A stretch of 64,000 nucleotides of DNA from the NCBI RefSeq assembly GCF_001595645.1, contig NZ_LNKT01000067.1, forward strand, positions 1-64,000, in the 5' to 3' direction. Below are positions 1-8,489 of the stretch, piece after piece. The stretch is from Sulfurovum riftiae (GTDB taxonomy: Bacteria; Campylobacterota; Campylobacteria; Campylobacterales; Sulfurovaceae). The translations under genes and the position numbers were made by a program. The notes below the pieces were generated by a model. It made no database searches, was not told the DNA's origin, and was given only the letters and a program-made list of their open reading frames with translations. Position 1 is the first letter of the stretch; every line of letters begins with the position of its first letter.

Positions 1-4
1 TCAT
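1..4 (-). CDS. First codon of a gene leaving the window (leftward)
   Basis: On the minus strand a purine-rich GAGAGGAGAG lies four bases before an ATG whose bases are 4-2. This is a convincing Shine-Dalgarno and start pair, so a leftward gene probably begins here. Nothing of its product can be seen. Confidence 0.35.
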
Positions 5-60
5 TGGACTCTCCTCTCATTTCTGAGATAGTCATCACCCTGAACAGATATCTTACCCCG

Positions 61-111
61 AGTTCAATGGTAGAACCCTTGAACTCTGACCTTGCCCTGA
101 GGGCAAGGGTT
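61..111 (-). promoter_or_regulatory. Overlapping inverted repeats upstream of the off-window gene
   Basis: Three stems compete in 51 bases. CCTTGCCC (90-97) pairs with GGGCAAGG (101-108) around a TGA loop. AACCCTTG (75-82) pairs with CAAGGGTT (104-111). AGTTCA (61-66) pairs with TGAACT (80-85). The first two share bases and exclude each other. The stretch lies in the probable 5' leader of the leftward gene that starts at 4. It could be a terminator/antiterminator switch or simply a terminator; no U-run follows the strongest stem. Confidence 0.35.
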
Positions 112-184
112 TCTATGATGGACTAAAATATACGTTTGTCAGACGAAATTTCCAAAAAAAGATACACATTTCCGATAATTACGC

Positions 185-190
185 TATAAT
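185..190 (+). promoter_or_regulatory. -10 element of the RNA helicase operon
   Basis: A consensus TATAAT is preceded by an AT-rich stretch without a clear -35 box, as is usual for Campylobacterota sigma-70 promoters. Transcription would begin near 197, giving a leader of about 180 bases before the helicase start. Confidence 0.45.
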
Positions 191-297
191 GCCATACAAT
201 TTAAGCGTATATCGGTCAACTCTCAAATATTCCCTGATCAACGGGAAGAAGTTACTTTCGAGTATTTCATAGAAAAATAAACATACAACTCAGCCTA

Positions 298-358
298 AGA
301 CCGACCTATAGAAGAACTATACAGGTAGGCTCGGTCTATTCAGCCAAATATGCTGAAT
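298..358 (+). promoter_or_regulatory. Two tandem hairpins in the helicase 5' leader
   Basis: AGACCGA-CCTA (298-308) pairs with TAGG-C-TCGGTCT (326-337), with one bulged C. Directly after it ATTCAGC (338-344) pairs perfectly with GCTGAAT (352-358). The second stem ends about 18 bases before the ATG at 377. Cold-shock and autoregulated DEAD-box helicase genes often carry long structured leaders, so post-transcriptional control is a reasonable inference. Confidence 0.5.
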
Positions 359-376
359 TCATAAAGGTAAACAAAT

Positions 377-1663
377 ATGTCATTCAATACACTGGGGCTT
401 TCAGAGCCTCTACTCAAAGCAGTCAAAGAACAGGGCTATACAGAGCCTACACCCATTCAAAAGCAGGCTATTCCCGTCATTATAAATAAAAAAGATGTCC
501 TTGCCGCAGCACAGACAGGTACAGGAAAAACCGCCGGATTTACATTGCCGCTCCTTCAAAGGCTCGATCAGACAAGACCACAGATGAAAAAGCAGCAGAT
601 CAGGGCTTTGGTACTGACACCTACGAGAGAACTTGCCGCACAGGTAGCTGAAAGTGTCAAACTCTATGGGAAACACATGCCGTACAGATCTACTATGATC
701 TTCGGAGGTGTGGGCATCAATCCACAGCTTGCGACCATCAGAAAAGGGGTGGACATCGTCATCGCAACACCGGGCAGACTGCTCGATATTGCCGGACAGA
801 AAGGTATCGATTTCTCTGCTCTTGAGGTACTCATTCTCGATGAAGCGGACAGAATGCTCGATATGGGCTTCATCCATGACATCAAGAAACTGATGAAGAT
901 GATGCCGCAAAAGAAACAGACACTGCTTTTCTCGGCAACATTTTCTCCGGAGATAAAGAAACTGGCTTCAGGCCTTCTCAACAAGCCTGAGACCATCGAA
1001 GTGGCGCGCCAGAACAAAACGGCAGACCAGATCAGCCAAGTGGTCCACTATGTGGACAAGCACAGAAAAAGAGAGCTGCTTTCCCAGCTCATCAAAACGA
1101 AGAACTGGGAGCAGGTACTGGTCTTCACCCGTACGAAGCATGGTGCGAACAAGCTGACAAAGCAGCTTGAGGAGACAGGCATAACTGCAGCTGCCATTCA
1201 TGGGAACAAGAGCCAGGGAGCCAGGACCAAAGCACTGGCAAACTTCAAAGAGGGAAAGACACGTGTACTTGTGGCTACGGATATCGCTGCCAGAGGAATA
1301 GACATTGACCAGCTTCCGCATGTGGTCAACTTCGAACTGCCCAATGTACCCGAAGATTATGTACACCGTATCGGTAGAACAGGACGTGCAGGGCAGAGCG
1401 GCGAAGCTGTTTCATTGGTCTGTGTCGATGAGCACAAACTTCTCTTCGATATAGAGAAACTCATTAAAAACGAGATCAACAAAGTGCATATTGCGGCATT
1501 TACGCCGGACCCGAATATAAAGGCCGAACCTATTCAGAATGGAAGAGGCGGAGGACGTGGCGGTAATGCAAAGCGTCAAAGCCAGGGCGGGAACAGTAAT
1601 GGTTCTCGAAACAACAGCAGAAACAGGAACCGTAACAGAAACAGGTCGGCAGGAGACAGATAG
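377..1663 (+). CDS. rhlE: DEAD-box ATP-dependent RNA helicase, RhlE type
   Basis: The 428-residue protein has the full superfamily 2 RNA helicase set: Q motif with F3 and Q28, Walker A AQTGTGKT (45-52), PTRELA, DEAD (155-158), SAT, and [10 protein letters not shown] near 330-339. The tail from about 395 is rich in Gly, Asn and Arg with RGG-like and RNRN repeats, as in RhlE proteins that bind RNA non-specifically. It probably unwinds rRNA or mRNA duplexes during ribosome assembly or decay in the cytoplasm. The ATG follows AAAGGTAAACAAAT. Its stop codon overlaps the GTG of the next gene by one base, so the two are translationally coupled. The subfamily call rests on the short tail and overall length. 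Confidence 0.93.
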   Translation: MSFNTLGLSEPLLKAVKEQGYTEPTPIQKQAIPVIINKKDVLAAAQTGTGKTAGFTLPLLQRLDQTRPQMKKQQIRALVLTPTRELAAQVAESVKLYGKHMPYRSTMIFGGVGINPQLATIRKGVDIVIATPGRLLDIAGQKGIDFSALEVLILDEADRMLDMGFIHDIKKLMKMMPQKKQTLLFSATFSPEIKKLASGLLNKPETIEVARQNKTADQISQVVHYVDKHRKRELLSQLIKTKNWEQVLVFTRTKHGANKLTKQLEETGITAAAIHGNKSQGARTKALANFKEGKTRVLVATDIAARGIDIDQLPHVVNFELPNVPEDYVHRIGRTGRAGQSGEAVSLVCVDEHKLLFDIEKLIKNEINKVHIAAFTPDPNIKAEPIQNGRGGGRGGNAKRQSQGGNSNGSRNNSRNRNRNRNRSAGDR

Positions 1664-1998
1664 TGAAAAAAGTATTTCAACTCAGAGATGAAAAAAAGCA
1701 TGAAGACCGCGTACTTGAAGCGGTAAAACATGATATCCGGAAATATGTCAAAAGGGAAAAGCGGAAAAAACTGCCCGACAGTGAAACGATGTATTGGGAT
1801 TTCGACTGCAGGATCGGTGTGGATGAGTCTTCTGCGCAGCAGGTTGTCTTTGATGCGCTCATCAAAGCACTGGACAGTGTCAAAGAGAGCGGGGCGGTAC
1901 AGTGTTATGTGGAGATCCTGGCCAAAGCAGTGGAAAAACCGCCCAGAAGTACATCCTATGTTTCAGATGCGGATGTCCCTGCAACAGATGTCGTTTAA
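1663..1998 (+). CDS. DUF6172-like small conserved protein
   Basis: This 111-residue protein starts with GTG overlapping the helicase stop codon and has AGGAG seven bases upstream. It is highly charged at the N terminus (KHDIRKYVKREKRKKLP) and contains a YWDFDCRIG core, which I recall from the DUF6172 family of small proteins common in Proteobacteria. No signal peptide or membrane segment is visible, so it is cytoplasmic. Coupling to an RNA helicase and its basic patch suggest a nucleic-acid or ribosome link, but that is inference. Function is unknown. Confidence 0.75.
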   Translation: MKKVFQLRDEKKHEDRVLEAVKHDIRKYVKREKRKKLPDSETMYWDFDCRIGVDESSAQQVVFDALIKALDSVKESGAVQCYVEILAKAVEKPPRSTSYVSDADVPATDVV

Positions 1999-2009
1999 TA
2001 CTGTTTTTG

Positions 2010-2015
2010 TATAAT
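2010..2015 (+). promoter_or_regulatory. -10 element before the entericidin-like gene
   Basis: TATAAT lies 20 bases before the ATG at 2036, and a Shine-Dalgarno AAAGGATGG falls between them. The small lipoprotein gene therefore appears to have its own promoter in addition to read-through from the helicase operon. Confidence 0.4.
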
Positions 2016-2035
2016 TTTAAAAAAAGGATGGGAAA

Positions 2036-2158
2036 ATGAAAAAAACATTACTCGTTTTAACACTGCTGACAGCTCTGGTCTTTCTTTTTAGCGGATGTGC
2101 GACCTGGCATGGTCTGAAAAAAGATGCAAGCCGCACCTGGGATGTCGCTACGGCATAA
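2036..2158 (+). CDS. Entericidin-like small lipoprotein
   Basis: A 40-residue peptide begins MKKTLLVLTLLTALVFLFSGC, a lipoprotein signal with lipobox FSGC. The mature part is ATWHGLKKDASRTWDVATA after the modified Cys, close to the EcnA/EcnB pattern of C-x-T-x-x-G-x-x-K-D-x-x-x. Entericidins are envelope lipopeptides implicated in stationary-phase lysis or stress. The ATG has AAAGGATGG upstream and its own -10 box. It is short enough to be missed by automatic gene calling. The family assignment rests on the motif only. Confidence 0.7.
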   Translation: MKKTLLVLTLLTALVFLFSGCATWHGLKKDASRTWDVATA

Positions 2159-2213
2159 TACAGATTTCCCCCATCCGCTAAAATACTTGAGGGAGAGGGA
2201 AGGAGAAGTATCT

Positions 2214-3383
2214 TTACTCCTCTTCACCTTTTTTAGCATCTTCTTTCAGCCAAACCTCTTTGACTTTTTCGTTACGATGTACCTTCTTTTCATATTCCGG
2301 ACTCATCGTGAACATCAATTTCAGATCGGCAGGTGATGTTGCATACTCGAATGCTTGCTTCTCTGTGATCATGTCATTGAGTGTCAGGTCGAAGAGTGCA
2401 CGGTTGAAGGTCTGTGTTTCATAACTGATACGCTCTTTTTCAAGGGCATCAGGGATCTCATGGTCACGTTTGTTCCTGATGAGTTCCTGTATCTGAGGAC
2501 TTTTGAACATGACCTCTGCCGCAGGGATCATCGTATTCTCATCCGCTCCGAGGATAAGACGCTGCGAAATAACCGCTTCCAGAGTAGAGGCCAATGTATC
2601 TCTGACCCTGTTCTGCTCTGAAGTAGGGAAAATGGCGATCAGTCTGTCAATGGTCTCTCTTGCATCGAGTGTATGGATGGTAGAGAAGACAAGGTGGCCC
2701 GTATTGACCGCCTGAAGAATACTTTCTGCTGTTGCCATATCACGGATCTCACCAACGACAATAATGTCTGGATCTTCCCTCATCGCTGCACGCAGGGCTC
2801 TGGAGAAGCTGCGTGTATGAAGACCGAGTTCACGCTGCTCCACGATACATTTTCTGTCTTTGTGGATATATTCGATCGGGTCCTCGATAGTGATGATATG
2901 ATAGGGGTGGTTGGCATTGATCTCTTCAATGATACTGGCCAGCGTGGTGGACTTACCACTACCTGTCGTACCGGTCACCAGGACCAGTCCCCGTCGGAGT
3001 TCTGCAAGTTTATGCAGTGAGGAAGGCAGGTTCAGTTCTTCGATGGTTCTGATATATCCTGGGATCAGACGCATGGCGATGGCATAGCCTCCGATATGCA
3101 TGAATATGTTGACCCTGAAACGGTGGTTTTCATCAAGCGAGTAGGCGCCATCATACTCTTTGGTCTCCATGAAATCCTCATAATCCTCACCTGTAAGCCC
3201 CTTGATGATACCTTCCATGATCTCATCTGTAGCCACTTCTGTCGAGAGTGCAACAATATCGTCTCTTACACGCGCACGTACCTGACCATCTGTCTTAATA
3301 TGAAGGTCGGCCCCTTCCACTTCGATCAGCATGCTCAACCAATTGTTCAGTTTTTCCATTGCCGTTGCATTCTCTAATGCCAT
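2214..3383 (-). CDS. PilT/PilU-type secretion and pilus retraction ATPase
   Basis: The 389-residue protein has the layout of the GspE/PilT superfamily: an N-terminal PAS-like domain (1-110), Walker A GTTGSGKST (138-146), an Asp box ITIEDPIEYIH, Walker B IIVVGEIRD, and a His box HLVFSTIHT. Near residue 300 a PQIQELIRN stretch corresponds to the AIRNLIRE retraction motif of PilT. It lacks the long N-terminal domains of PilB. It should be a cytoplasmic hexameric ATPase powering type IV pilus retraction or a related machine. No pilus genes are nearby. PilU is an equally good name. Confidence 0.85.
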   Translation of the reverse strand: MALENATAMEKLNNWLSMLIEVEGADLHIKTDGQVRARVRDDIVALSTEVATDEIMEGIIKGLTGEDYEDFMETKEYDGAYSLDENHRFRVNIFMHIGGYAIAMRLIPGYIRTIEELNLPSSLHKLAELRRGLVLVTGTTGSGKSTTLASIIEEINANHPYHIITIEDPIEYIHKDRKCIVEQRELGLHTRSFSRALRAAMREDPDIIVVGEIRDMATAESILQAVNTGHLVFSTIHTLDARETIDRLIAIFPTSEQNRVRDTLASTLEAVISQRLILGADENTMIPAAEVMFKSPQIQELIRNKRDHEIPDALEKERISYETQTFNRALFDLTLNDMITEKQAFEYATSPADLKLMFTMSPEYEKKVHRNEKVKEVWLKEDAKKGEEE

Positions 3384-3521
3384 TTTTTCTCCCTTTTTGA
3401 ATGTTCAATACTTTATTATACTCTTTTCATATTATATAATGCAATACAACATGAAAAGTCATACGCTTATTTCAGGATGAAATGTCAACAGTGTAGAGAA
3501 AGTACGCTTCTTCCTGTAGAG

Positions 3522-4547
3522 TCAGCCCATAGGGTAGAGTATCTCTTCATGTACTTTGTCACAGGCTCGCAGCACTTCGTCACTGAGTGTCAGCTCCATG
3601 GCAGCCAGCGAGGCATCCAACTGTTCCGCACTTGTAGCGCCAATGATCGTCGAGGCGACGAAGTTGAACTGTTTCGACCATGCTGTTGCCAGAGTGACCG
3701 GATGCAGGCCTGCATCTGCTGCGATCTTGAGATACTTTTGTGTCGATGCCAGGGTTCTGTCATTCATGAAGCGCTGTGCCATGGCCCTTTGCCTTTGGTT
3801 GGGAGACTTGAGGTAGTCTGCAAATCTGCCATGGGCCTCCTCGGGTTTCATTGCCTGGTTGTATTTTCCGCTGAGTACACCGCCGGCCAAAGGAGAATAG
3901 GGAAGCAGCGATACCTGCTCCTTTTCACATAGTGTAGAGAGTTCATCCAGAAATCGGCGGTTGAGCAGAGAAAAGTTGTTCTGTATCGACTCGAAGCGTG
4001 CCAGGCCCCTATAATGTGAGGTCATGAGTGCTTTGGCTGTACCGTATGCCGTATCGTTCGAGGTGCCTATGTAGCGTACTTTTCCGGCCCGGACCAGTCT
4101 GTCGAATGCTTCGAGAGACTCTTCGATAGGAACGACCGTATCGGGCCAGTGCATCTGGTAAAGGTCGATATAGTCCGTTTTGAGTTTTCTAAGACTGCCT
4201 TCGACCGCACGTTCGATGTGGAAACGGTCTATGGCCGTCAGACCGTGTCGTATGGGAGGAACGAACCAGCCGCTGGCTGCACCTGCCACTTTGGTCGCCA
4301 GTATAATGGAATCCCTGGACTTTGTCAGCATCCATTCGCCGACCCACTCTTCGGTGATACCTGCAAGTTCTGCTTCCGGCGGGACAGGGTAGAGTTCTGC
4401 CGTATCGTAGAAATTTACACCGTGTTCATAGGCTTTGTCCATGATGCGAAACGCCTCTTTTTTGTCACACTGCGTACCAAAGGTCATCGTTCCCATACAG
4501 ATGGGAGAAACACGCAATCCGGTTTTACCTATATACCTGTACTTCAT
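3522..4547 (-). CDS. Aldo/keto reductase, Tas-like
   Basis: The 341-residue protein shows the aldo/keto reductase (beta/alpha)8 signatures: FYDTAELYPVPP with catalytic Asp and Tyr, a lysine in ILATKV, QMHWPD, YIGTSNDTAYG, YSPLAGGVLSGKY, and the C-terminal NADPH-binding STIIGATSAEQLDASL. YPVPP and the following residues match E. coli Tas, so it belongs to the larger, NADP(H)-dependent Tas branch. It would reduce an aldehyde or ketone in the cytoplasm; the substrate cannot be told. GAAGGAGATCCT precedes the ATG. Confidence 0.88.
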   Translation of the reverse strand: MKYRYIGKTGLRVSPICMGTMTFGTQCDKKEAFRIMDKAYEHGVNFYDTAELYPVPPEAELAGITEEWVGEWMLTKSRDSIILATKVAGAASGWFVPPIRHGLTAIDRFHIERAVEGSLRKLKTDYIDLYQMHWPDTVVPIEESLEAFDRLVRAGKVRYIGTSNDTAYGTAKALMTSHYRGLARFESIQNNFSLLNRRFLDELSTLCEKEQVSLLPYSPLAGGVLSGKYNQAMKPEEAHGRFADYLKSPNQRQRAMAQRFMNDRTLASTQKYLKIAADAGLHPVTLATAWSKQFNFVASTIIGATSAEQLDASLAAMELTLSDEVLRACDKVHEEILYPMG

Positions 4548-4628
4548 AGGATCTCCTTCATAATTTTACTCTTATACTATCATATCTTAATGGTATAATC
4601 ATAATAATAGTTTCAAAGGAGCCTGTGG

Positions 4629-5396
4629 ATGCAAGACCGTTATGTGGCAGATGTGGGCGACTTTGGCAAATTCCAGCTTTTCCGCTACCTGTTCAACGAA
4701 AATGAGAGTCCCATGTTCGGAAAGGAGCTTTCCCAGATCTGGTTCATGCATGACGGGGAGGGCGAAGTGAACAATGATGGAAGACATATCGACTATTTCG
4801 AACGTATGATGGGAAGTGATGAATATCTAGAGACATCACTGATGGACCTCTTGATGCGCAACAAGCGTGAGGTCGAGGAGCTGGAAAAACTCAAACTCCT
4901 GAAACATGCCCGATTTTATTATGAAAAGGTACCCAAAGCCCTTGAAGACCGGTATTTATGGCTGAACCAGGCATTGATGTTCTCCAGCAGATCCCAGGTC
5001 GTTGCAGTTGCACCGGACAACGGGATGGCGCTCAGGTGCCAAAGGTCAGAACGCTCCTTTGAATTTTTGACCCTTTCTTCACACTATACACAGAAAGTCT
5101 ATCCGCATAAATACATCTTTGCAGATGAGGTCAGTTATTTCTACCGTCTGCCGTATCTGGAAGTATGCATTGTCTATCAGCATCTTGGACGCTGCTTCCC
5201 TCATGATGAACAGATAGAATCACTGCTAGAAGCACTGAAAAAAGAGTATCATTATGTCGTGGCGATCAAACACAAACCATACTCGCCCCGGGCCTTTTTC
5301 TTTCTGTGCAAAAGTCAGGTGATCAAAGAGAGTATGGAGCTGAGGCTCAAAGCCTTTGAAAATGAATTTTCCGATTTTTGGCAATTGTTCGCCTGA
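4629..5396 (+). CDS. Conserved protein of unknown function with DVGDFGKFQLFRYL motif
   Basis: The 255-residue soluble protein starts after AAAGGAGCCTGTGG. The N terminus DRYVADVGDFGKFQLFRYL and the later NNDGRHIDY and VVAVAPDNGMAL stretches match, from memory, a family of uncharacterised proteins with the pattern RYxGDxGDFGKYxLLRAL ... GNNDGxHI ... DPDNG. That family is often found beside defence or mobile genes, and its Rossmann-like DPDNG loop recalls distant methyltransferase-like or TcmP-like proteins. Here the first Asp of DPDNG is Ala. No function is assigned. The gene has its own TATAAT at 4592-4597. Confidence 0.6.
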   Translation: MQDRYVADVGDFGKFQLFRYLFNENESPMFGKELSQIWFMHDGEGEVNNDGRHIDYFERMMGSDEYLETSLMDLLMRNKREVEELEKLKLLKHARFYYEKVPKALEDRYLWLNQALMFSSRSQVVAVAPDNGMALRCQRSERSFEFLTLSSHYTQKVYPHKYIFADEVSYFYRLPYLEVCIVYQHLGRCFPHDEQIESLLEALKKEYHYVVAIKHKPYSPRAFFFLCKSQVIKESMELRLKAFENEFSDFWQLFA

Positions 5397-5454
5397 CGAT
5401 GGTTGTTCCTCTGTTTACCGCTTTGTATTATACTTCTATACGAAAGGATCTTTT

Positions 5455-7308
5455 TTGAAAAAAATACTCTTGCTTGCCATACTTTTCAGTACATTTCTCC
5501 TCTCAAAAGATACACTGAATCCCTTTCTCGACCAGCAGATGAAGGTTGAGGCACAGCTGCTTGAACAGAATCTCACCAAAGAAGAGAGAGCGACGATACA
5601 GAAAAAACAGCACAGTGAATATCAGCATTTTTTCATGGAATATGCTGCCAACAAAAAAGATAACCTGGCAATAAGCAATCCATACCGAATGGAAATAAGC
5701 AGACTGAAAATACGCATCAGCAACAATCGCCAGCGCGGGTACAAAAGCGCTGTACTCAGAGACAAAGCTCTGTTGCATGAATACATGATGAGGAACATGT
5801 TCAGAGATATCCTCAACGAAGTGCTCAGAAGCACTGAGAACAAATCGAAGGATTTCTATGAAGACAAGGTCGATGAGATACTGATCAAATATTTTTCAGA
5901 ATACAAACCTCTGAAGATGGAGCTCTATAAAGAGTTTACCGATACGAACAAGACGGGAAGCATCCCTCAAACGATACGTGAAACAGTGAAAAGGATCTTT
6001 CTTCTTGAAGCGGTCAGCAGGACCTTCAGTGCAGAACTTGTGGAGAACCGTCTGAATATTTACCGTGCGGCCAGGCTTTCGGAAGTAAAACTCTTTGCCC
6101 TGGCCAGTGTGGTCAATGAGTCCTCTCTTGGACAGATGCTGAATCCTTATCTTGCACCCCTGAATCTGGACAGTAGCAAACTTACAGTGATTATTGCGAT
6201 CATTGCGCTCATTTTGATCATACAAAAGATCATTTATCTGATAATGAACCTGATATTGAAACATTATCATGTTAAAGAAGAGGATATGGAGTACATTCAC
6301 AGCCATATTACAAAACTTTTCAATATCATTGCATCACTCTTCATAATCCAGGTTATACTGGTGGTCTTCTTCGGGGTCGATACAAAAAGTATTCTGATCA
6401 GCAAATTCTTTGCCGTTCTTTATATCATTCTTTTCACTATGCTTATCTATCGCAGCAGTAATTTCCTTGTGCACCTTCGCATAGATCGTATACAGAGTTA
6501 CAAATACCTCAAAAAAGAGGTGGTGAATCTTGTTATCAAAACAGGAAACGTACTCATTATCATGCTCGCCTTCATACTGATACTCTATATTCTCGGAGTC
6601 AATCTGACAGCAGTACTTTCCGGTCTGGGTATTGGTGGTTTTGCCGTGGCGTTCGCTGCCAAGGACAGTATTGCCAATATCTTCGGTTCCATCTCCATTC
6701 TTGCCGGTGACCTTTTTGAACAGGGTGACTGGATAGAGATAGACAATATGGACGGTACAGTGGTCGAGATCGGCCTGAGAGCAACTACTATTCGTACGTT
6801 CGACAATGCACTCATCTCTATTCCAAACTTCAAACTGGTCAATGAAGGTATCAAGAATTGGAGCAGAAGAAGTATCGGACGGCGTATCAAAATGATCATA
6901 GGTGTCACTTACGAATCTGACTTTGAGAATATAAAAAAAGCCATTGAAGAGATACGTACGATGCTCCGCGAACATCCGGGCATCGCCAATGAGCGTACAC
7001 AGTTCCAGTCTTTCTACCGCCAGCCAAAGCTCATTTCAGCAGAAGATTTCAAAGGGGTAAAACGAACGACACTTGTCTATATGGACGAATTTGCCGATTC
7101 GAGTATCAATATCCTGATCTACTGTTTTTCCCGTTCAGTGGTCTGGCAGGAGTGGCTTTCTGTCAAAGAGGATGTCATGTATAAAGTAGCCGAGATACTC
7201 AAGAAGTACGATCTTGACTTCGCATATCCGGCAATGACGGTCCACCTGGCCAAAGAGCAGGGCAAAGATGAAGAAAAGAAAGAGCAGGTAGTACAACACG
7301 GATTTTAG
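5455..7308 (+). CDS. MscS-family mechanosensitive channel, large
   Basis: I start this at the TTG at 5455, which has AAAGGATC upstream and opens a clean signal peptide (KKILLLAILFSTFLLS); the reading frame stays open for 99 more bases upstream, but those overlap the previous gene. The 617-residue product has an extracytoplasmic helical domain (about 20-235), membrane segments near 245-265, 285-310, 320-335 and 370-395, and the MscS pore helix plus beta domain (VLSGLGIGGFAVAFAAKDSIANIFG ... GDWIEI). The C-terminal alpha/beta domain ends in a charged tail. It should be a cytoplasmic-membrane channel that opens under osmotic downshock. Confidence 0.88.
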   Translation: MKKILLLAILFSTFLLSKDTLNPFLDQQMKVEAQLLEQNLTKEERATIQKKQHSEYQHFFMEYAANKKDNLAISNPYRMEISRLKIRISNNRQRGYKSAVLRDKALLHEYMMRNMFRDILNEVLRSTENKSKDFYEDKVDEILIKYFSEYKPLKMELYKEFTDTNKTGSIPQTIRETVKRIFLLEAVSRTFSAELVENRLNIYRAARLSEVKLFALASVVNESSLGQMLNPYLAPLNLDSSKLTVIIAIIALILIIQKIIYLIMNLILKHYHVKEEDMEYIHSHITKLFNIIASLFIIQVILVVFFGVDTKSILISKFFAVLYIILFTMLIYRSSNFLVHLRIDRIQSYKYLKKEVVNLVIKTGNVLIIMLAFILILYILGVNLTAVLSGLGIGGFAVAFAAKDSIANIFGSISILAGDLFEQGDWIEIDNMDGTVVEIGLRATTIRTFDNALISIPNFKLVNEGIKNWSRRSIGRRIKMIIGVTYESDFENIKKAIEEIRTMLREHPGIANERTQFQSFYRQPKLISAEDFKGVKRTTLVYMDEFADSSINILIYCFSRSVVWQEWLSVKEDVMYKVAEILKKYDLDFAYPAMTVHLAKEQGKDEEKKEQVVQHGF

Positions 7309-7382
7309 ATTAACAAACAGTTTACTATAGACAAGTAAAATAAAAATCGACCTGTAGGTCACTTAATTTAAAGGATATCAAA

Positions 7383-8030
7383 ATGAAAAAAATAGCACTC
7401 GCATCGATCGCAACACTTTCAATGCTACTTGCCGCACCAGGTGCCGGCATGACACCAGGCCAGGGCCAAGGACCAAAGTTGATGATGATGAAATCCGGCG
7501 GACAGCAGATGAATATGAAAAAGAAGATGATGAAGAGGAAAATGAACTCTCCATTCCTCATCAAACATGGACTTCCACATTTGACCAAGGATGTCATGAG
7601 AAACTGGGACAATCCGTCATTTGCCCTTACAGCAGAGCAAAAAGAGAAGCTCACCGCAGTCAGAAAAGAGACAATGGGCACAGTGATGAAGATCAAACCT
7701 GAAGTGATCGCGCTTAGAAAAGAGATCGTTCAGGCAAGTACTTCAGGCACAAAAGCGGCTGACCTTAAAGAGAAAGTGGACAAACTGGCATCTCTGGAAG
7801 CTGAAGCGACGATGGTACACCTGAAATGTATTGAGAATACAAAAGACATTCTGACCAAAGACCAGCTTCTTTTCCTTCTTGCCAACAAGAACAAGAACCA
7901 TGGTGGTATGAAAAAAGGTATGATGGGAAAGAAGGGCATGGGCCAGGGCAAAGGCATGAAAATGAAATGCGGCAGCGGCAAATGCGGTATGGGTATGAAG
8001 CAGGGTGGTGGCAAGATACAGATGCATTAA
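7383..8030 (+). CDS. Met-rich exported Spy/CpxP-like protein
   Basis: The 215-residue protein has a Sec signal peptide (MKKIALASIATLSMLLAAPGAG) and AAAGGATATCAAA upstream. Residues 25-60 and 170-215 are extremely rich in Met, Lys and Gly. The middle carries two LTxxQ-type elements (FALTAEQKEKL and ILTKDQLLFLLA) separated by helices, the hallmark of Spy/CpxP and heavy-metal resistance proteins. The tail holds CGSGKCGMGM and a terminal MH. A periplasmic chaperone or metal (Cu or Ag) sequestering role is inferred. It is followed after 27 bases by another small exported protein in the same direction. Confidence 0.65.
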   Translation: MKKIALASIATLSMLLAAPGAGMTPGQGQGPKLMMMKSGGQQMNMKKKMMKRKMNSPFLIKHGLPHLTKDVMRNWDNPSFALTAEQKEKLTAVRKETMGTVMKIKPEVIALRKEIVQASTSGTKAADLKEKVDKLASLEAEATMVHLKCIENTKDILTKDQLLFLLANKNKNHGGMKKGMMGKKGMGQGKGMKMKCGSGKCGMGMKQGGGKIQMH

Positions 8031-8057
8031 GCATTGTTTTCCAAAGGAGGAAAGAAT

Positions 8058-8489
8058 ATGCATAGACATAGTTTTATCGGTGTAAGCCTGCTTGTCTCTA
8101 TTTTGGCGATCAATCCGCTGATCGCTACGGAACTTCAGGACCGTGTTCAGACAAGGATCAACAGTGTCAATCAGCTTTCAGGCAGTATTGCTGCCATTTT
8201 GCACAAAAGAGGACTTGATGAAGATGCTGCAGATGAGATCGCCGATTCACTTGTTGATGGCAAAGAAGTGCTTTTGACGCAAATGGTCGACAATCTTGCA
8301 ATGGTCCTGCCTCATGAAGAGATAGTGGAACATCTTAGTACCATAGCCTTGCACAGAAAAGAGATAAGACTTGATTCGTATGATCATCTTGTCAATATGG
8401 TATCACAGATCAAAAAAAGATCCTTAGATAAAAATACTTTGGGACAACTCAATATAGTTGCCAAATTGAACAGTCAGCTGATCGGATAG
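8058..8489 (+). CDS. Small exported helical protein
   Basis: The ATG at 8058 is preferred because AAAGGAGG precedes it and it opens a signal peptide (MHRHSFIGVSLLVSILAINPLIA); the frame extends upstream to 8034 without a ribosome binding site. The mature part, about 120 residues, is predicted helical, with no Cys and no recognised domain. It lies just downstream of the Met-rich Spy-like gene, and the two probably form one transcript acting in the periplasm. Function unknown. Confidence 0.75.
   Translation: MHRHSFIGVSLLVSILAINPLIATELQDRVQTRINSVNQLSGSIAAILHKRGLDEDAADEIADSLVDGKEVLLTQMVDNLAMVLPHEEIVEHLSTIALHRKEIRLDSYDHLVNMVSQIKKRSLDKNTLGQLNIVAKLNSQLIG

Noticed and set aside
5356-5454. N-terminal extension of the MscS gene
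   Set aside because: It overlaps the end of the previous gene, has no ribosome binding site, and would bury the signal peptide.
7730-8014. Pro/Phe-rich minus-strand frame opposite the Met-rich gene
   Set aside because: It is the antisense image of Met/Gly/Lys codons, with no ribosome binding site.
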